Assembly (NCBI GenBank): GCA_963799085.1
Contig: CAWCWA010000006.1
Coordinates: 372,001-436,000 of the forward strand
Source: AP-15 sp963799085
GTDB lineage: Bacteria; Pseudomonadota; Alphaproteobacteria; ATCC43930; CGMCC-115725
Length of the DNA: 64,000 nt
Direction of reading: 5' to 3'
Shown here: in pieces, positions 26,808 through 35,785 of the stretch
Layout: every line of letters starts with the position of its first letter
Position numbering within the stretch: the stretch's first letter is position 1
Notes under the pieces: model-generated
What the model saw: only the letters and a program-made list of their open reading frames with translations
Database searches by the model: none
What the model was told of the DNA's origin: nothing
Position numbers and translations under genes: made by a program

Positions 26808-27578
26808 ATGGCCTATGCCGACATCCTCTATGCCAAGGCTGATGGCATCGCGACGGTCACGATCAATCGCCCGGCGCTCCTGAACGCGTTTCGGGCACAG
26901 ACCGTCGAGGAGATGCTCGACGCCTTCCGCGACGCCGGCGCCGATGACGACATCGGCGTCGTCGTGCTGGCCGGAGCGGGGGAGCGCGCCTTCTGCGCCG
27001 GCGGCGACAATTCGGCGAAGGACGGCGGCTATGGCGGGCGCGGCCTCGTCGGCATGCCGATCGAGGAATTGTACACCGCGATCCGCGACTTGCGCAAGCC
27101 GGTCATCGCCAGGGTGCAGGGCTATGCGATCGGTGGCGGCAATGTGCTGGCGACGGTCTGCGACCTGACGATCGCCTCCGAAAACGCGGTGTTCGGCCAG
27201 GTCGGACCACGGTTCGGTTCGGTCGATCCGGGCTGGGGTACCGCCTATCTGGCGCGGCTCGTCGGCGAGAAGCGGGCGCGCGAGATCTGGTTCCTGTGCC
27301 GCCGCTACACCGCCGCCGAGGCTTACGAAATGGGGCTGGTCAAACAGGTCGTCCCGACCGACCGGCTCGACGCCGAGTTTTCCCAATGGTGCCGCGAGAT
27401 CCTGGCCTTGAGCCCGACCGCGATCGCCATCGCCAAGCGCTCGTTCCAACGCCGACAGCGAGAATATCCGTGGCATCGGCGCCAGCGGCTTCGAGGCTAT
27501 TACGGCACCGCCGAGTCGAAGGAGGGGGTGGACGCCTTCATGCAGAAGCGCAAGCCGGAATTTCGCCGGCGAAAATGA
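26808..27578 (+). CDS. badI: BadI-like crotonase-family hydrolase (ring-opening type), two compensating frameshifts
   Basis: 256 residues closely resembling 2-ketocyclohexanecarboxyl-CoA hydrolase (BadI) of Rhodopseudomonas palustris: GGDNSAKDGGYGGRGLVGMP, KPVIARVQGYAIGGGNVLAT, FGQVGPRFGSVDPGWGTAYL and VGEKRAREIWFLCRRY all align with that enzyme as I recall it, as does the end EGVDAFMQKRKPEFRR. BadI cleaves a cyclic beta-keto-acyl-CoA to pimelyl-CoA in anaerobic benzoate and cyclohexane carboxylate breakdown; MenB is the nearest relative. Between about 27446 and 27500 the residues QRRQREYPWHRRQRLRG look wrong, whereas the next frame reads NADSENIRGIGASGFEAI, so two indels probably cancel. None of the other bad genes is in view. 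Confidence 0.8.
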   Translation: MAYADILYAKADGIATVTINRPALLNAFRAQTVEEMLDAFRDAGADDDIGVVVLAGAGERAFCAGGDNSAKDGGYGGRGLVGMPIEELYTAIRDLRKPVIARVQGYAIGGGNVLATVCDLTIASENAVFGQVGPRFGSVDPGWGTAYLARLVGEKRAREIWFLCRRYTAAEAYEMGLVKQVVPTDRLDAEFSQWCREILALSPTAIAIAKRSFQRRQREYPWHRRQRLRGYYGTAESKEGVDAFMQKRKPEFRRRK

Positions 27579-27581
27579 CGG

Positions 27582-29186
27582 GTGAGGGGGACGGCGTTGC
27601 GTCCGATCGGTTGGCTTCTGGCGACGCTGCTGCTGCTCGGCGCGGCCATGCCGACCGCCGCGGCGCCGGCTTCGGATCGCGATGCGGCCATGCCGACCGC
27701 CGCGGCGCCGGCTTCGGATCGCGATGCGGCCATGCCGACCGCCGCGGCGCCGGCTTCGGATCGCGATGTGGTCCACATCCTGAACCGGCTTGCCCTCGGC
27801 CCGACGGTCGAGGATTTCCGATACGTAAAGACCGTCGGGATCGAGCAATACATCGCCGAGCAGCTTCACCCCGAGATGATCCCGGAACTGTTTGAACTGC
27901 AATGGGATCTGGCGCAGCTCGAAACCCTTGGACTCGACGCCGTGCAATTGCGCCGGCTCTACGGGCCGCCGCGGCCCGTGCTCGGGGTGAAGCCTTCGCT
28001 AGATGAGTTCCGTGACCGGCGCGAGCGGGCCCGAGCGATCGTGGCGCAAGCCGCCGAAGCGCGCCTGCTGCGTGCGATCCTGAGCCGGCGCCAGCTGCAG
28101 GAGGTCATGGTCGACTTCTGGTTCAACCATTTCAACGTATTCGCGGGCAAGGGCCTCGCCTATCTGTGGGTCGGGGACTACGAGCAGCGGGCGATCAGGT
28201 CCAATGCACTCGGGCGGTTCCGCGACCTCCTGTTCGCGGTGAGCAAGCATCCGGCGATGCTGGTTTATCTCGATAACACGCTGAGTGCCGCCCCTGGCAG
28301 CCCCGGCGCGGGCCGTGGCGAGCGCGGGCTCAACGAGAATTTCGCGCGCGAAATCATGGAATTGCACACGCTGGGCGTCAATGGCGGGTATACCGAAGAC
28401 GACGTCGGGACACTGGCGCGCGTCTTCACCGGCTGGAGCGTCAATCGGGCCGATGGCGGACGTTTCCCCGACCAGGCTGCGGTCTTCGACGGTGCCCGCC
28501 ACGATTTCGGGCCAAAGGCTTTTCTCGGCAGGCCGCTGCGCGCCCGCGGCAAGGCCGAAGGCGAGGAGGCGTTAGACATACTGGCGAGAAACCCGGCGAC
28601 GGCCCGCCACATAAGCCGCGAACTGGCGCAATATTTTGTCGCCGACGATCCGCCGGACGGGCTGGTCGAGCAGCTTGCCATCCACTTCGGCCAAACCGAT
28701 GGCAACATCCGTGAGGTATTGCGCGTGCTGTTCGCCAGCCCCGAGTTTCGCCGCAGTGTCGCGCGGAAATACAAGACCCCGTATCAATATGTGGTCGCGT
28801 CGGTGCGCGCTTCCGGCCTGCCGGTGCGCAATGTGCGCCCCTTGCTCGGTGCGCTCGACGGCCTCGGCATGCCGCTTTACTACTGCCCGACCCCGGACGG
28901 CTACGGCAACACCGAGGCCGCCTGGCTGAGCCCCGACGCGACGACGCGGCGGATCGCCTTTGCCGCCGCATTGGCGCGCGGTGGTCTGCCGCTCTCCGGG
29001 TCCTCGCCGGGGGGGCTCCTCGACCTGGTGGCAACGCCACGCCGCGAGCAATTTGTCGATCCCGGGGCGATCGAGCGCTTGTACGGTTCGATCCTGACGG
29101 CGAGAACCCGCGATGCGGTCGCCCGCGCCGCACCTGGCCTGCGCGCCGCTCTGCTGCTCGGCAGCCCCGAACTGATGTACCGGTAG
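27582..29186 (+). CDS. DUF1800 domain-containing secreted protein
   Basis: 534 residues. An N-terminal signal peptide (LRPIGWLLATLLLLGAA) is followed by three identical 14-residue repeats (AAMPTAAAPASDRD), then the DUF1800 domain: VVHILNRLALGPTVEDF, MVDFWFNHFNVFAGKG, NENFAREIMELHTLGV, YTEDDVGTLARVFTGW and YKTPYQYVVASVRA. DUF1800 proteins are almost always encoded next to a DUF1501 partner, as here (3 bases apart). Their role is unknown; they are exported and often found with extracellular-polymer or metal-related genes. The GTG/ATG start at 27582 directly follows the BadI-like gene, so the three may be co-transcribed. Confidence 0.9.
   Translation: MRGTALRPIGWLLATLLLLGAAMPTAAAPASDRDAAMPTAAAPASDRDAAMPTAAAPASDRDVVHILNRLALGPTVEDFRYVKTVGIEQYIAEQLHPEMIPELFELQWDLAQLETLGLDAVQLRRLYGPPRPVLGVKPSLDEFRDRRERARAIVAQAAEARLLRAILSRRQLQEVMVDFWFNHFNVFAGKGLAYLWVGDYEQRAIRSNALGRFRDLLFAVSKHPAMLVYLDNTLSAAPGSPGAGRGERGLNENFAREIMELHTLGVNGGYTEDDVGTLARVFTGWSVNRADGGRFPDQAAVFDGARHDFGPKAFLGRPLRARGKAEGEEALDILARNPATARHISRELAQYFVADDPPDGLVEQLAIHFGQTDGNIREVLRVLFASPEFRRSVARKYKTPYQYVVASVRASGLPVRNVRPLLGALDGLGMPLYYCPTPDGYGNTEAAWLSPDATTRRIAFAAALARGGLPLSGSSPGGLLDLVATPRREQFVDPGAIERLYGSILTARTRDAVARAAPGLRAALLLGSPELMYR
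27642..27767 (+). repeat. Three perfect 42-bp tandem repeats at the signal-peptide end
   Basis: Units 27642-27683, 27684-27725 and 27726-27767 are identical and in frame, coding for AAMPTAAAPASDRD three times. The repeat covers the probable signal-peptidase site (AxA) and the first residues of the mature protein. Confidence 0.9.
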
Positions 29187-29189
29187 AGG

Positions 29190-30407
29190 ATGGCGATCGC
29201 TAGGCGGAACCTTATCGTCGGCGCGGTCGGGGCGGCGCTCCAGCCGATCAGCGCGGCTTGGGGGGCCGAGGGCGGCGGACGGCTGCTGGTGATCCTGTTG
29301 CGCGGTGCCGTCGACGGGCTCAGCGTTGTGGTGCCTTACGCCGAGGACGCCTATTACCGCCGCCGCCGTTCGATCGCGATCGCACCGCCGGGTACGGCCA
29401 ACGGGGCGCTGCGGCTCGATGCCCGTTTCGGCCTGCATCCGGAACTCGCCGATATCATGCCGCTATGGCAGGCGGGGCACTTGGCCTTTGCGCACGCCGC
29501 CGGCTCGCCCGACCCGACCCGCTCGCATTTCGACGCGCAGCTCTATCTGGAAAACGGCACGCCGGGGGAGAGCCGCACACCAGACGGCTGGATGAACCGG
29601 CTGCTCCTGGCGCTGCCGGGTCCGCGCCATCCGGCCGACGCCGTCGCCATCGGCCCGACTCTCCCGCGCATTCTGCGCGGCGCGGCGCCAGCCGCCAACC
29701 TGCCGCTTGGCGCCGGCGTCCTTAGACCTTCGGCGATAGACCGGCCTGAGATCGGTGGCGCCTTCGATCGCCTCTACGCCACGAACGACGCGCTCGGCGA
29801 GGCCTATCGCGCCAGCCGGGCGGCGCGCCGCGAATTCGCCGCCGATCTCGCCGCCGAGCAGCAGATCGCCGACAATGGCGCGTCGCCCGTGAAGGGTTTC
29901 GCCGCGACCGCGGCGCGGCTGTCCCAAATGATGGCGCGCGACCGGCGCATCCAACTCGCCGTCGTGGCACTCGGCGGCTGGGACACCCATGTCGAGCAGG
30001 GCGGCCATCGGGGACAGCTCGCCGGACGGTTGCGCGCGCTCGGCGCTGGCATCGCCGCCTTCGCCCGCGAGGCGGGTGCGGCGTGGCGCGAGACGGTCGT
30101 TGTGGTATTGTCCGAGTTCGGCCGCACGGTGGCCGAGAACGGCAACGGCGGGACCGACCATGGCCACGGCAATGTCGTGTGGATCGCCGGCGGCGCCGTC
30201 GGGGGCGGCCGGTTCTACGGCGAGTGGCCGGGGTTGAAGCCGGCCGCGCTCGACCGCGGGCGCGACCTCCCGGTCGTCACCGATTTCCGCTCGATCCTGG
30301 CCGTGGTGCTGGATCGCCATCTCGAGATTTCGCCGGAGGGGCTCGGCGTGGTTTTCCCTGGCATGCCGCCTCCGCCGACGGGCCTTGCGCCGATCATCGC
30401 GGAATAA
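29190..30407 (+). CDS. DUF1501 domain-containing protein (sulfatase/phosphatase-like fold)
   Basis: 405 residues with a twin-arginine-like or Sec N-terminus (MAIARRNLIVGAVGAAL). DUF1501 markers: LLVILLRGAVDGLSVVVPYA, PDPTRSHFDAQLYLENGTPG, VVALGGWDTHVEQGGH, VVVVLSEFGRTVAENGNGGT and DHGHGNVVWIAGGAV. These belong to the alkaline-phosphatase-like fold, with Asp/His residues at the metal-site positions, but no activity is known. Partner of the DUF1800 protein just upstream; the two are likely one operon. Confidence 0.9.
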   Translation: MAIARRNLIVGAVGAALQPISAAWGAEGGGRLLVILLRGAVDGLSVVVPYAEDAYYRRRRSIAIAPPGTANGALRLDARFGLHPELADIMPLWQAGHLAFAHAAGSPDPTRSHFDAQLYLENGTPGESRTPDGWMNRLLLALPGPRHPADAVAIGPTLPRILRGAAPAANLPLGAGVLRPSAIDRPEIGGAFDRLYATNDALGEAYRASRAARREFAADLAAEQQIADNGASPVKGFAATAARLSQMMARDRRIQLAVVALGGWDTHVEQGGHRGQLAGRLRALGAGIAAFAREAGAAWRETVVVVLSEFGRTVAENGNGGTDHGHGNVVWIAGGAVGGGRFYGEWPGLKPAALDRGRDLPVVTDFRSILAVVLDRHLEISPEGLGVVFPGMPPPPTGLAPIIAE

Positions 30408-30750
30408 ATCGAGACCCGTCGCCGGAGCGTCCCCTTTGTTAGGCTTTTGCCCGATTAAACTTTTATAGACATCAATCCGCCAGGATTGGCGATGGTGCGA
30501 TGCCGCGCGGGCCGGGTGGGGTGGCGGCGGGCGCCGAATGCCGAGGGTTCGTTTGATCGGTTGCCTAGCACTCTACAGCAACGAATGACAAGTTTATTGC
30601 CTACCGCCGACCGTGGTGCTATAGCGCAGCAGCGCAACGATGTACCTTGTGACGGGAAAGGTCAAACTGATACCCTGGCTCTTGGCGTCGGCATTTGCCG
30701 GGCATCAGTATTCATTCGTGTTTCGGGGGCAGTTGAACAGGAGCGCAGGG
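30408..30750. other. Leader region of the exopolysaccharide/XrtA locus
   Basis: About 340 bases between the DUF1501 gene and the export lipoprotein. It contains a promoter candidate (30597-30625). An open frame continues upstream from 30640, but the lipoprotein start with a ribosome site is at 30751, so I treat this stretch as a leader. Confidence 0.4.
30597..30625 (+). promoter_or_regulatory. Candidate sigma70-type promoter of the XrtA locus
   Basis: TTGCCT (30597-30602), 17-bp spacer, TATAGC (30620-30625); four of six consensus bases in each box. It is placed about 125 bases before the first gene of the locus. Confidence 0.35.
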
Positions 30751-31365
30751 GTGCACCGAACGTTTCTTTGCGCCGCCGGGATTGCTGTCGCGTTCGCCAT
30801 AGCCGGGTGTTCGAGCGCGCCGCCATTGCCGCCCGCGCCGGCGGCCTCGGCGCTGCCGTCGGGAGAATACCGGATCGGACCCGGCGACAAGCTCAACATC
30901 TTCGTCTGGCGAAATCCGGAACTGTCGGTGACCGTGCCGGTGCGCCCCGATGGACGTCTGTCGATCCCGTTGGTCGAGGACGTCGTGGCGATCAACAAGA
31001 CACCTTCCGGCTTGGCCCGCGATCTCGAAAAGCGACTGGCGAAATACATCAAGGAGCCGGTGGTGACGGTTATCGCCGATGGCTTTGTCGGGCCGTTTAC
31101 CGAACAGGTGCGGGTCATCGGCGAGGCCGCGCAGCCGCGCGCGATCCCGTACCGCACCGACATGACCGTGCTCGACGCGATGATCGAAGTCGGCGGCTTG
31201 ACGCGGTATGCGGCAGGGAACGACGCGGTCATCGTGCGCACCGTCAACGGCGAGCAGAACACTTATTCTGTCCACCTCGCCAGCTTGATCAGGGACGGAG
31301 ACGTGTCAAGCAACGTCGCACTACAGCCGGGCGACATTCTGATCATTCCGCAACGCTTGTTCTGA
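30751..31365 (+). CDS. Polysaccharide export lipoprotein, Wza-like (XrtA-associated)
   Basis: 204 residues from a GTG start with AGGAG upstream; chosen because it puts a lipoprotein signal at the N-terminus (TFLCAAGIAVAFAIAGC, lipobox IAGC). The body carries a polysaccharide export domain (YRIGPGDKLNIFVWRNPELS, VPVRPDGRLSIPLVEDV) and an SLBB domain (FTEQVRVIGEAAQPRAIPYR). It would form the outer-membrane/periplasmic export channel. First gene of the locus, 99 bases ahead of the chain-length protein; its small size matches the PEP-CTERM-associated export family. Confidence 0.88.
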   Translation: MHRTFLCAAGIAVAFAIAGCSSAPPLPPAPAASALPSGEYRIGPGDKLNIFVWRNPELSVTVPVRPDGRLSIPLVEDVVAINKTPSGLARDLEKRLAKYIKEPVVTVIADGFVGPFTEQVRVIGEAAQPRAIPYRTDMTVLDAMIEVGGLTRYAAGNDAVIVRTVNGEQNTYSVHLASLIRDGDVSSNVALQPGDILIIPQRLF

Positions 31366-31464
31366 ACATGCGCGGCCGGTTGCAGAGCGGATTACCATCC
31401 GCTGCCGGGTCGATCAGCGCGGACGGCTTCGCCGGTCCGGCGTAGCCTACTTTCGGAGCGGCAA

Positions 31465-33048
31465 ATGAACTCGATCCAAGCGACTGCGATGCCGATCCTG
31501 CAAACGCTGTGGCGCCACCGTTGGCTGGGCGTCGCGGTGGCTTGGCTGGTATGCGTCGGCGGCTGGATCGCGATCGCCTTCATCCCGACCAAGTATGAAT
31601 CGAGCGCGCGCGTCTATCTCAACGCCGATCCGCTGCTGACCCCGCTGCTACGCGGCTTGGCGGCCGATACCGACCCCACCCGGCATCTCGATTTCATGCA
31701 GCGGACCCTGTTGAGCCGGCCCAATCTGGAACAGCTGGTCCGCCTGACCGATCTCGACGTCAATGTTAAAACGCCGGCCGAAAAAGAGGGATTGTTCAAG
31801 AAGCTGACGACCGAGATCGAGGTGCGGCCGATCACCACCAATCTGCTAAGCATTTCCTACCGCAATAAGAATGCAGAGACAGCGAAGAACGTGGTGCAGT
31901 CGCTGTTGACGATTTTCGCCGAGAAGACCGCCGGCAGCAGCCGCTCCGAAATGGATAGCGCGCAGCGCTTTCTCGACGATCAGATCGCCTCCTATCGCGA
32001 CCAGCTCCGAGCCGCGGAAAGACGCCGGGCGGAACTGGCTCGTCAATATCCCGACATCATCGCCAACAGGAGCCCGGACGCGCCGGTCAGCGCGGACGAC
32101 AGCGGCAGCCGCCTCGATCAGGCGCGTCGTGCGGTGATCCGCTTGAAAGGGGAGCTTGAAGACGCCACGACGCGGCGCAACTCGTTGCGCAAGGAGATAG
32201 CCTCGGTGCCGCAGATGCTCGCCGTCGACCGCGGGCCGCAGGTTGTGGTCAATGGCGAGCGGCGGCTCAGCCCGAGCGAGGCGCGGCTTGAAGAGCTGCG
32301 GAAAAATCTCGACACGCTGCGCCTCAAATATACCGACCAGCATCCCGACGTGATCGCCACCCGCCAGGCGATAGCGCAGGTCCAGGCCGAGCTGAAACAT
32401 GGGACCGGCGGCGGTTCGGGGGATGGCGGCAATGGCGGTAAGGCGCAAATCGCCAATTCCGTCTATGACCAGCTCAAGGTCAAACTGGTCGACGCCGAGG
32501 GTGCTGTCGCCGCGGCGCAGCGCCGGCTCGATGATGCCGAGGCCGAGCGGACCCGGATCGAGAAGATCGTGCAATCGGCGCCGGGCATTCTCGCCCAGTC
32601 GCAGGACCTCGATCGCGATTACAGCGTGTTGAAGAAGAATTACGAGGAACTCGTCGCCCGGCGAGAGGCCGCTCAGATCGCCAATTCGGCCGATACCAAG
32701 ACCGAAAAGATCCAGTTCCGCATCGTCGATCCGCCGCAGGCGCCGACTGTGCCAGCGGCGCCGAATCGGCCGTTGCTGGTGTCGGTCGTGTTGCTGTTCG
32801 GCCTTGGCGCCGGACTGGCCGCGCCAATGGCGGTGGCGCAGCTCGACCGTTCGTTCGCGACACTAGGGCAATTACGCAATCTTGGCGTGCCGGTTCTTGG
32901 CAGCGTGTCGCGATTATCGCTGGGCGCGGCGCGCCGCAGCGAGACGATCCAGCTGATCGGCGTGGCGGCTTCTGCCGTCGTGCTGATCGCGGTGTACGGC
33001 ACCTTGCTGGCGATGAGCGCTACTCCGCTTGCCTCGGGTCTCTCGTAA
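31465..33048 (+). CDS. XrtA-associated chain-length determinant protein (Wzz/GNVR type)
   Basis: 527 residues, inner-membrane co-polymerase that sets polymer length. An N-terminal helix (LGVAVAWLVCVGGWIAIAF) is followed by a Wzz domain (YESSARVYLNADPLLTPLL), long coiled coils (about residues 165-230 and 340-400), a GNVR-type segment (DLDRDYSVLKKNYEELVARR) and a second C-terminal helix pair. Proline-rich VDPPQAPTVPAAPNRP precedes the last helix, as usual. Its TAA overlaps the ATG of the kinase gene by one base (TAATG), which indicates coupling. Confidence 0.9.
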   Translation: MNSIQATAMPILQTLWRHRWLGVAVAWLVCVGGWIAIAFIPTKYESSARVYLNADPLLTPLLRGLAADTDPTRHLDFMQRTLLSRPNLEQLVRLTDLDVNVKTPAEKEGLFKKLTTEIEVRPITTNLLSISYRNKNAETAKNVVQSLLTIFAEKTAGSSRSEMDSAQRFLDDQIASYRDQLRAAERRRAELARQYPDIIANRSPDAPVSADDSGSRLDQARRAVIRLKGELEDATTRRNSLRKEIASVPQMLAVDRGPQVVVNGERRLSPSEARLEELRKNLDTLRLKYTDQHPDVIATRQAIAQVQAELKHGTGGGSGDGGNGGKAQIANSVYDQLKVKLVDAEGAVAAAQRRLDDAEAERTRIEKIVQSAPGILAQSQDLDRDYSVLKKNYEELVARREAAQIANSADTKTEKIQFRIVDPPQAPTVPAAPNRPLLVSVVLLFGLGAGLAAPMAVAQLDRSFATLGQLRNLGVPVLGSVSRLSLGAARRSETIQLIGVAASAVVLIAVYGTLLAMSATPLASGLS

Positions 33049-33965
33049 TGGCCGAATCGATCGGGCTGATCGAGCGCGCCGCGGCGTTGCTGCGACAGCG
33101 CGAAGCCGGCGAAACCGCCCCGTCGCCCGCCGAGACAGCGCCCGCGCCCGCTCCAACTCCCGCCGGGGCAGCCGAAGCGGCCGAACCGGCCACCGGCCCG
33201 GAGTTGATCCTCGACCGCGGACAGCTTGCCGGCTACGGCATCACGATCCCGTCCGCGGAGCGCTCGCGCACCGTCGAGGAATTCCGCCTGATCAAGCGGA
33301 ATTTGATGGCCAGCATGTCGCAGGGCAATGTGTTCGACGGACAGCGGCCGAATCGGGTCATCATGGTGACCAGCGCCCGCCCTGGCGAAGGAAAGACTTT
33401 CATCGCGCTCAATCTCGCACTCGCCTTTGCTTCGGAGCGCGATGTCAAGGCCTTGCTTGTCGATGTCGACACTCAGCATTCGACCTTGCGGAAAATTCTT
33501 GGCATATCGGGCGAGCGTGGCATCGTCGACGTGCTGGCGGGAACGCATGATTTGTCGGATTCCCTGATACGGACCAATGTTGCAAATCTGCTGGTGCTGC
33601 CTGCCGGTCAAGGGGGGCCGCATGTGCCGGAGCTATTTTCGAGCAAGCAAATGGGGGCGCTGATAACGGAAATGACGCAGCGGTTCCCCGATCGCTTGAT
33701 CATCCTCGACACACCGCCCTGCATGGCCAGCAGCGACGCCGCCGCTCTGGCGCCGCTCGTCGGTCAGATCGTCTTCGTCGTCGAGGCGCACCGCACGCAG
33801 CAGGAAGAGATCGAGGCTAGCCTCAGCATGCTCAGCACCTGCCCGCGGATCAACCTGCTGCTGAACAAGACCGACCAGGCAGTCGAACATTTCGGCTCAT
33901 ATGGGTACGGCTATCACTATCCCAGCGGCGAGGGCGATGGACTGCGCTCGGATCGACCGGCGTAG
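33048..33965 (+). CDS. XrtA-associated tyrosine autokinase (BY-kinase)
   Basis: 305-residue cytoplasmic BY-kinase. The N-terminal 60 residues are Ala/Pro-rich. The ATPase core has Walker A ARPGEGKTFIALNLAL (about residues 107-122), Walker A' LLVDVDTQHSTLR, and Walker B LIILDTPPC. The C-terminus holds a small Tyr cluster (FGSYGYGYHYP) for autophosphorylation. It works with the chain-length protein to control polymerisation and export. The 3' end overlaps the start of the outer-membrane barrel gene. Confidence 0.9.
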   Translation: MAESIGLIERAAALLRQREAGETAPSPAETAPAPAPTPAGAAEAAEPATGPELILDRGQLAGYGITIPSAERSRTVEEFRLIKRNLMASMSQGNVFDGQRPNRVIMVTSARPGEGKTFIALNLALAFASERDVKALLVDVDTQHSTLRKILGISGERGIVDVLAGTHDLSDSLIRTNVANLLVLPAGQGGPHVPELFSSKQMGALITEMTQRFPDRLIILDTPPCMASSDAAALAPLVGQIVFVVEAHRTQQEEIEASLSMLSTCPRINLLLNKTDQAVEHFGSYGYGYHYPSGEGDGLRSDRPA

Positions 33966-35782
33966 CCGTCCGACGGAGAACCCAATCCGGCAACGGCATC
34001 TGTCGCGGACGCTCTGGCTCCTGGCTGCAGCGGTCGTCGCGCCGGGCGGACCAGCCGCGGCGCAGGGTTCCGACGTCACGCCGAGCGCACCGGCAGCGGC
34101 GCAGACCCCGGCTGTCACGCCGGGCGCGCCGGCTGCGCAAACCCCTGATCTCGTGCCGGGGGCCTTGCCGCCGTTGCCGCAAGGCGCCTTCGGCCTGCCG
34201 AACCCGAACATCTCGCCAGACGCCGTATATACCGGGCCGCCGCTGCCCTCGGCCGAGACCCAGCCCGCTTCCCCGCTCGGGCTCCCGCCAGTCCTTGGGG
34301 GCGTGACGCCACTTCAGGCCTATGATCCCAACGCCCCTGCGATAGTAGTCCAGCCGCAGCTGAGCGTTGGCCTGCGGTTTACCGACAACGCGAATTATAC
34401 CCACTCGAACCGAACCGCGGCCGCGGGCGCCCTGCTTTACCCGGGCATCTCGATTTCCGCCGACACCCCGCGGCTGCAGGCCGTGTTCAGCGGCCAGGCG
34501 CAAGGCGCGAGATATCTCCCGGCCAACGACCTGGATCAGGTCAGCAGCAACCTTTACCTGAACGGGGTCGGCACCGTCGTCCCCGATCTCTTCTTCGTCG
34601 ACGCCAGAAGCATCATCACCCAGGCGTCGTCCTTTCCCGGCCTGGGCTTTGTCAACCCTGGCTCGTTGGGCTCGAACCAGCAGACGCTGGTTTTCAGCAA
34701 TACCATATCGCCCTATCTGCGGAAATCGTTCGGCGGTCTGGCCGACACCGAGTTGCGATACCGGTTCGGCTCGACCAATTACGGCGGCAATACGCTGATC
34801 GTGGCGACGCCTGGGACCTTGCCGACCAATAATCTATCCAACGGCATCTTCAATGAGGGCACTTTTACCGCTGCCACCGGCCGGGATTTTGAGCGGGCGC
34901 TGTCGCGCTTGACGATCGACGGGTCCGATTTCAATTCTGCCTCGACGAACCGAAATACTCAGTTCAGCGCGTTCAACGACCTCGAATACCGCATCATCCC
35001 GGAGATCGCAGCACTCGGCCGCGTCGGCTACCAGAACATCCAATACCCGCTTGCCCCGGCCGCGACCTTTACTGGCCCCACTTGGCTGGTCGGCGGTCGC
35101 GTCGGGCTCGCCGCCGATTACGGCTATGCAAGCCTGCAATACGGCGTGCAGCAGGGCGTCTACGGCTTCACCGGGTCGGCGCTGTACCGCATCACCCCGA
35201 CCATGACCGCTACCGCAACGCTGTCTCAGGGACTAAGCTCGCCGACGCAATACTTCCAGACCGCGCTCGCAACATCGAGCCTCAATCCCTACGGCGCGAT
35301 CGTCGATCAATACTCGGGATTGCCGACCGCCTTCTACAACCCGGGTTTGGGGTTGACGAACAATGTCTACCGCCAGCATCTGGCCAATTTCGGGCTGAGC
35401 GAGACGATCGGGCCGAACCGCCTGTCGTTTTACGGCTACTACATCACGCAAAGCTCGTTGACCCCGCCGTTGACGGCGCCGACCAAGAGTTTCGGAGGTT
35501 CGTTGACCTGGGCGCGCGACATAAGGCCGGATCTGAGCGGCAGCGCAATGCTCGCTTATGCGACGACCAGCAACGTGGTCACGATCAACAATCCGGTCCC
35601 GATCAATAACGTCAACACCACATCGGCGAACCTCGCCTTGACCTATCTGATCGGCGAGCATCTAACCGGTTCGGTCCTTTATACCTTTTCCTATCAGAAC
35701 AACGGCGCCACGGTCGAATGCCGGCCAAAACGGCGACGTCATCGTGAATTCCCTGCAATTCCTCGTGACAAAAACGTTCTAG
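33937..35782 (+). CDS. XrtA-associated outer-membrane beta-barrel protein (one frameshift near 3' end)
   Basis: About 615 residues. A signal peptide (TLWLLAAAVVAPGGPAAAQG) is followed by a Pro/Ala-rich repeat region (VTPSAPAAAQTPAVTPGAP), then a long barrel of alternating strands such as SVGLRFTDNANYTHSNR and LRYRFGSTNYGGNT. It matches the PEP-CTERM system barrel family. Just after FSYQNNGATV (about 35715) the frame shifts; the correct continuation reads SNAGQNGDVIVNSLQFL and ends VTKTF at the TAG at 35780-35782. A C-terminal Phe is the usual barrel-assembly signal, so the shift is almost certainly a base error. The original frame runs on through the next gene and is meaningless there. The ATG at 33937 is preferred to 33901. 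Confidence 0.85.
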
Positions 35783-35785
35783 GCG

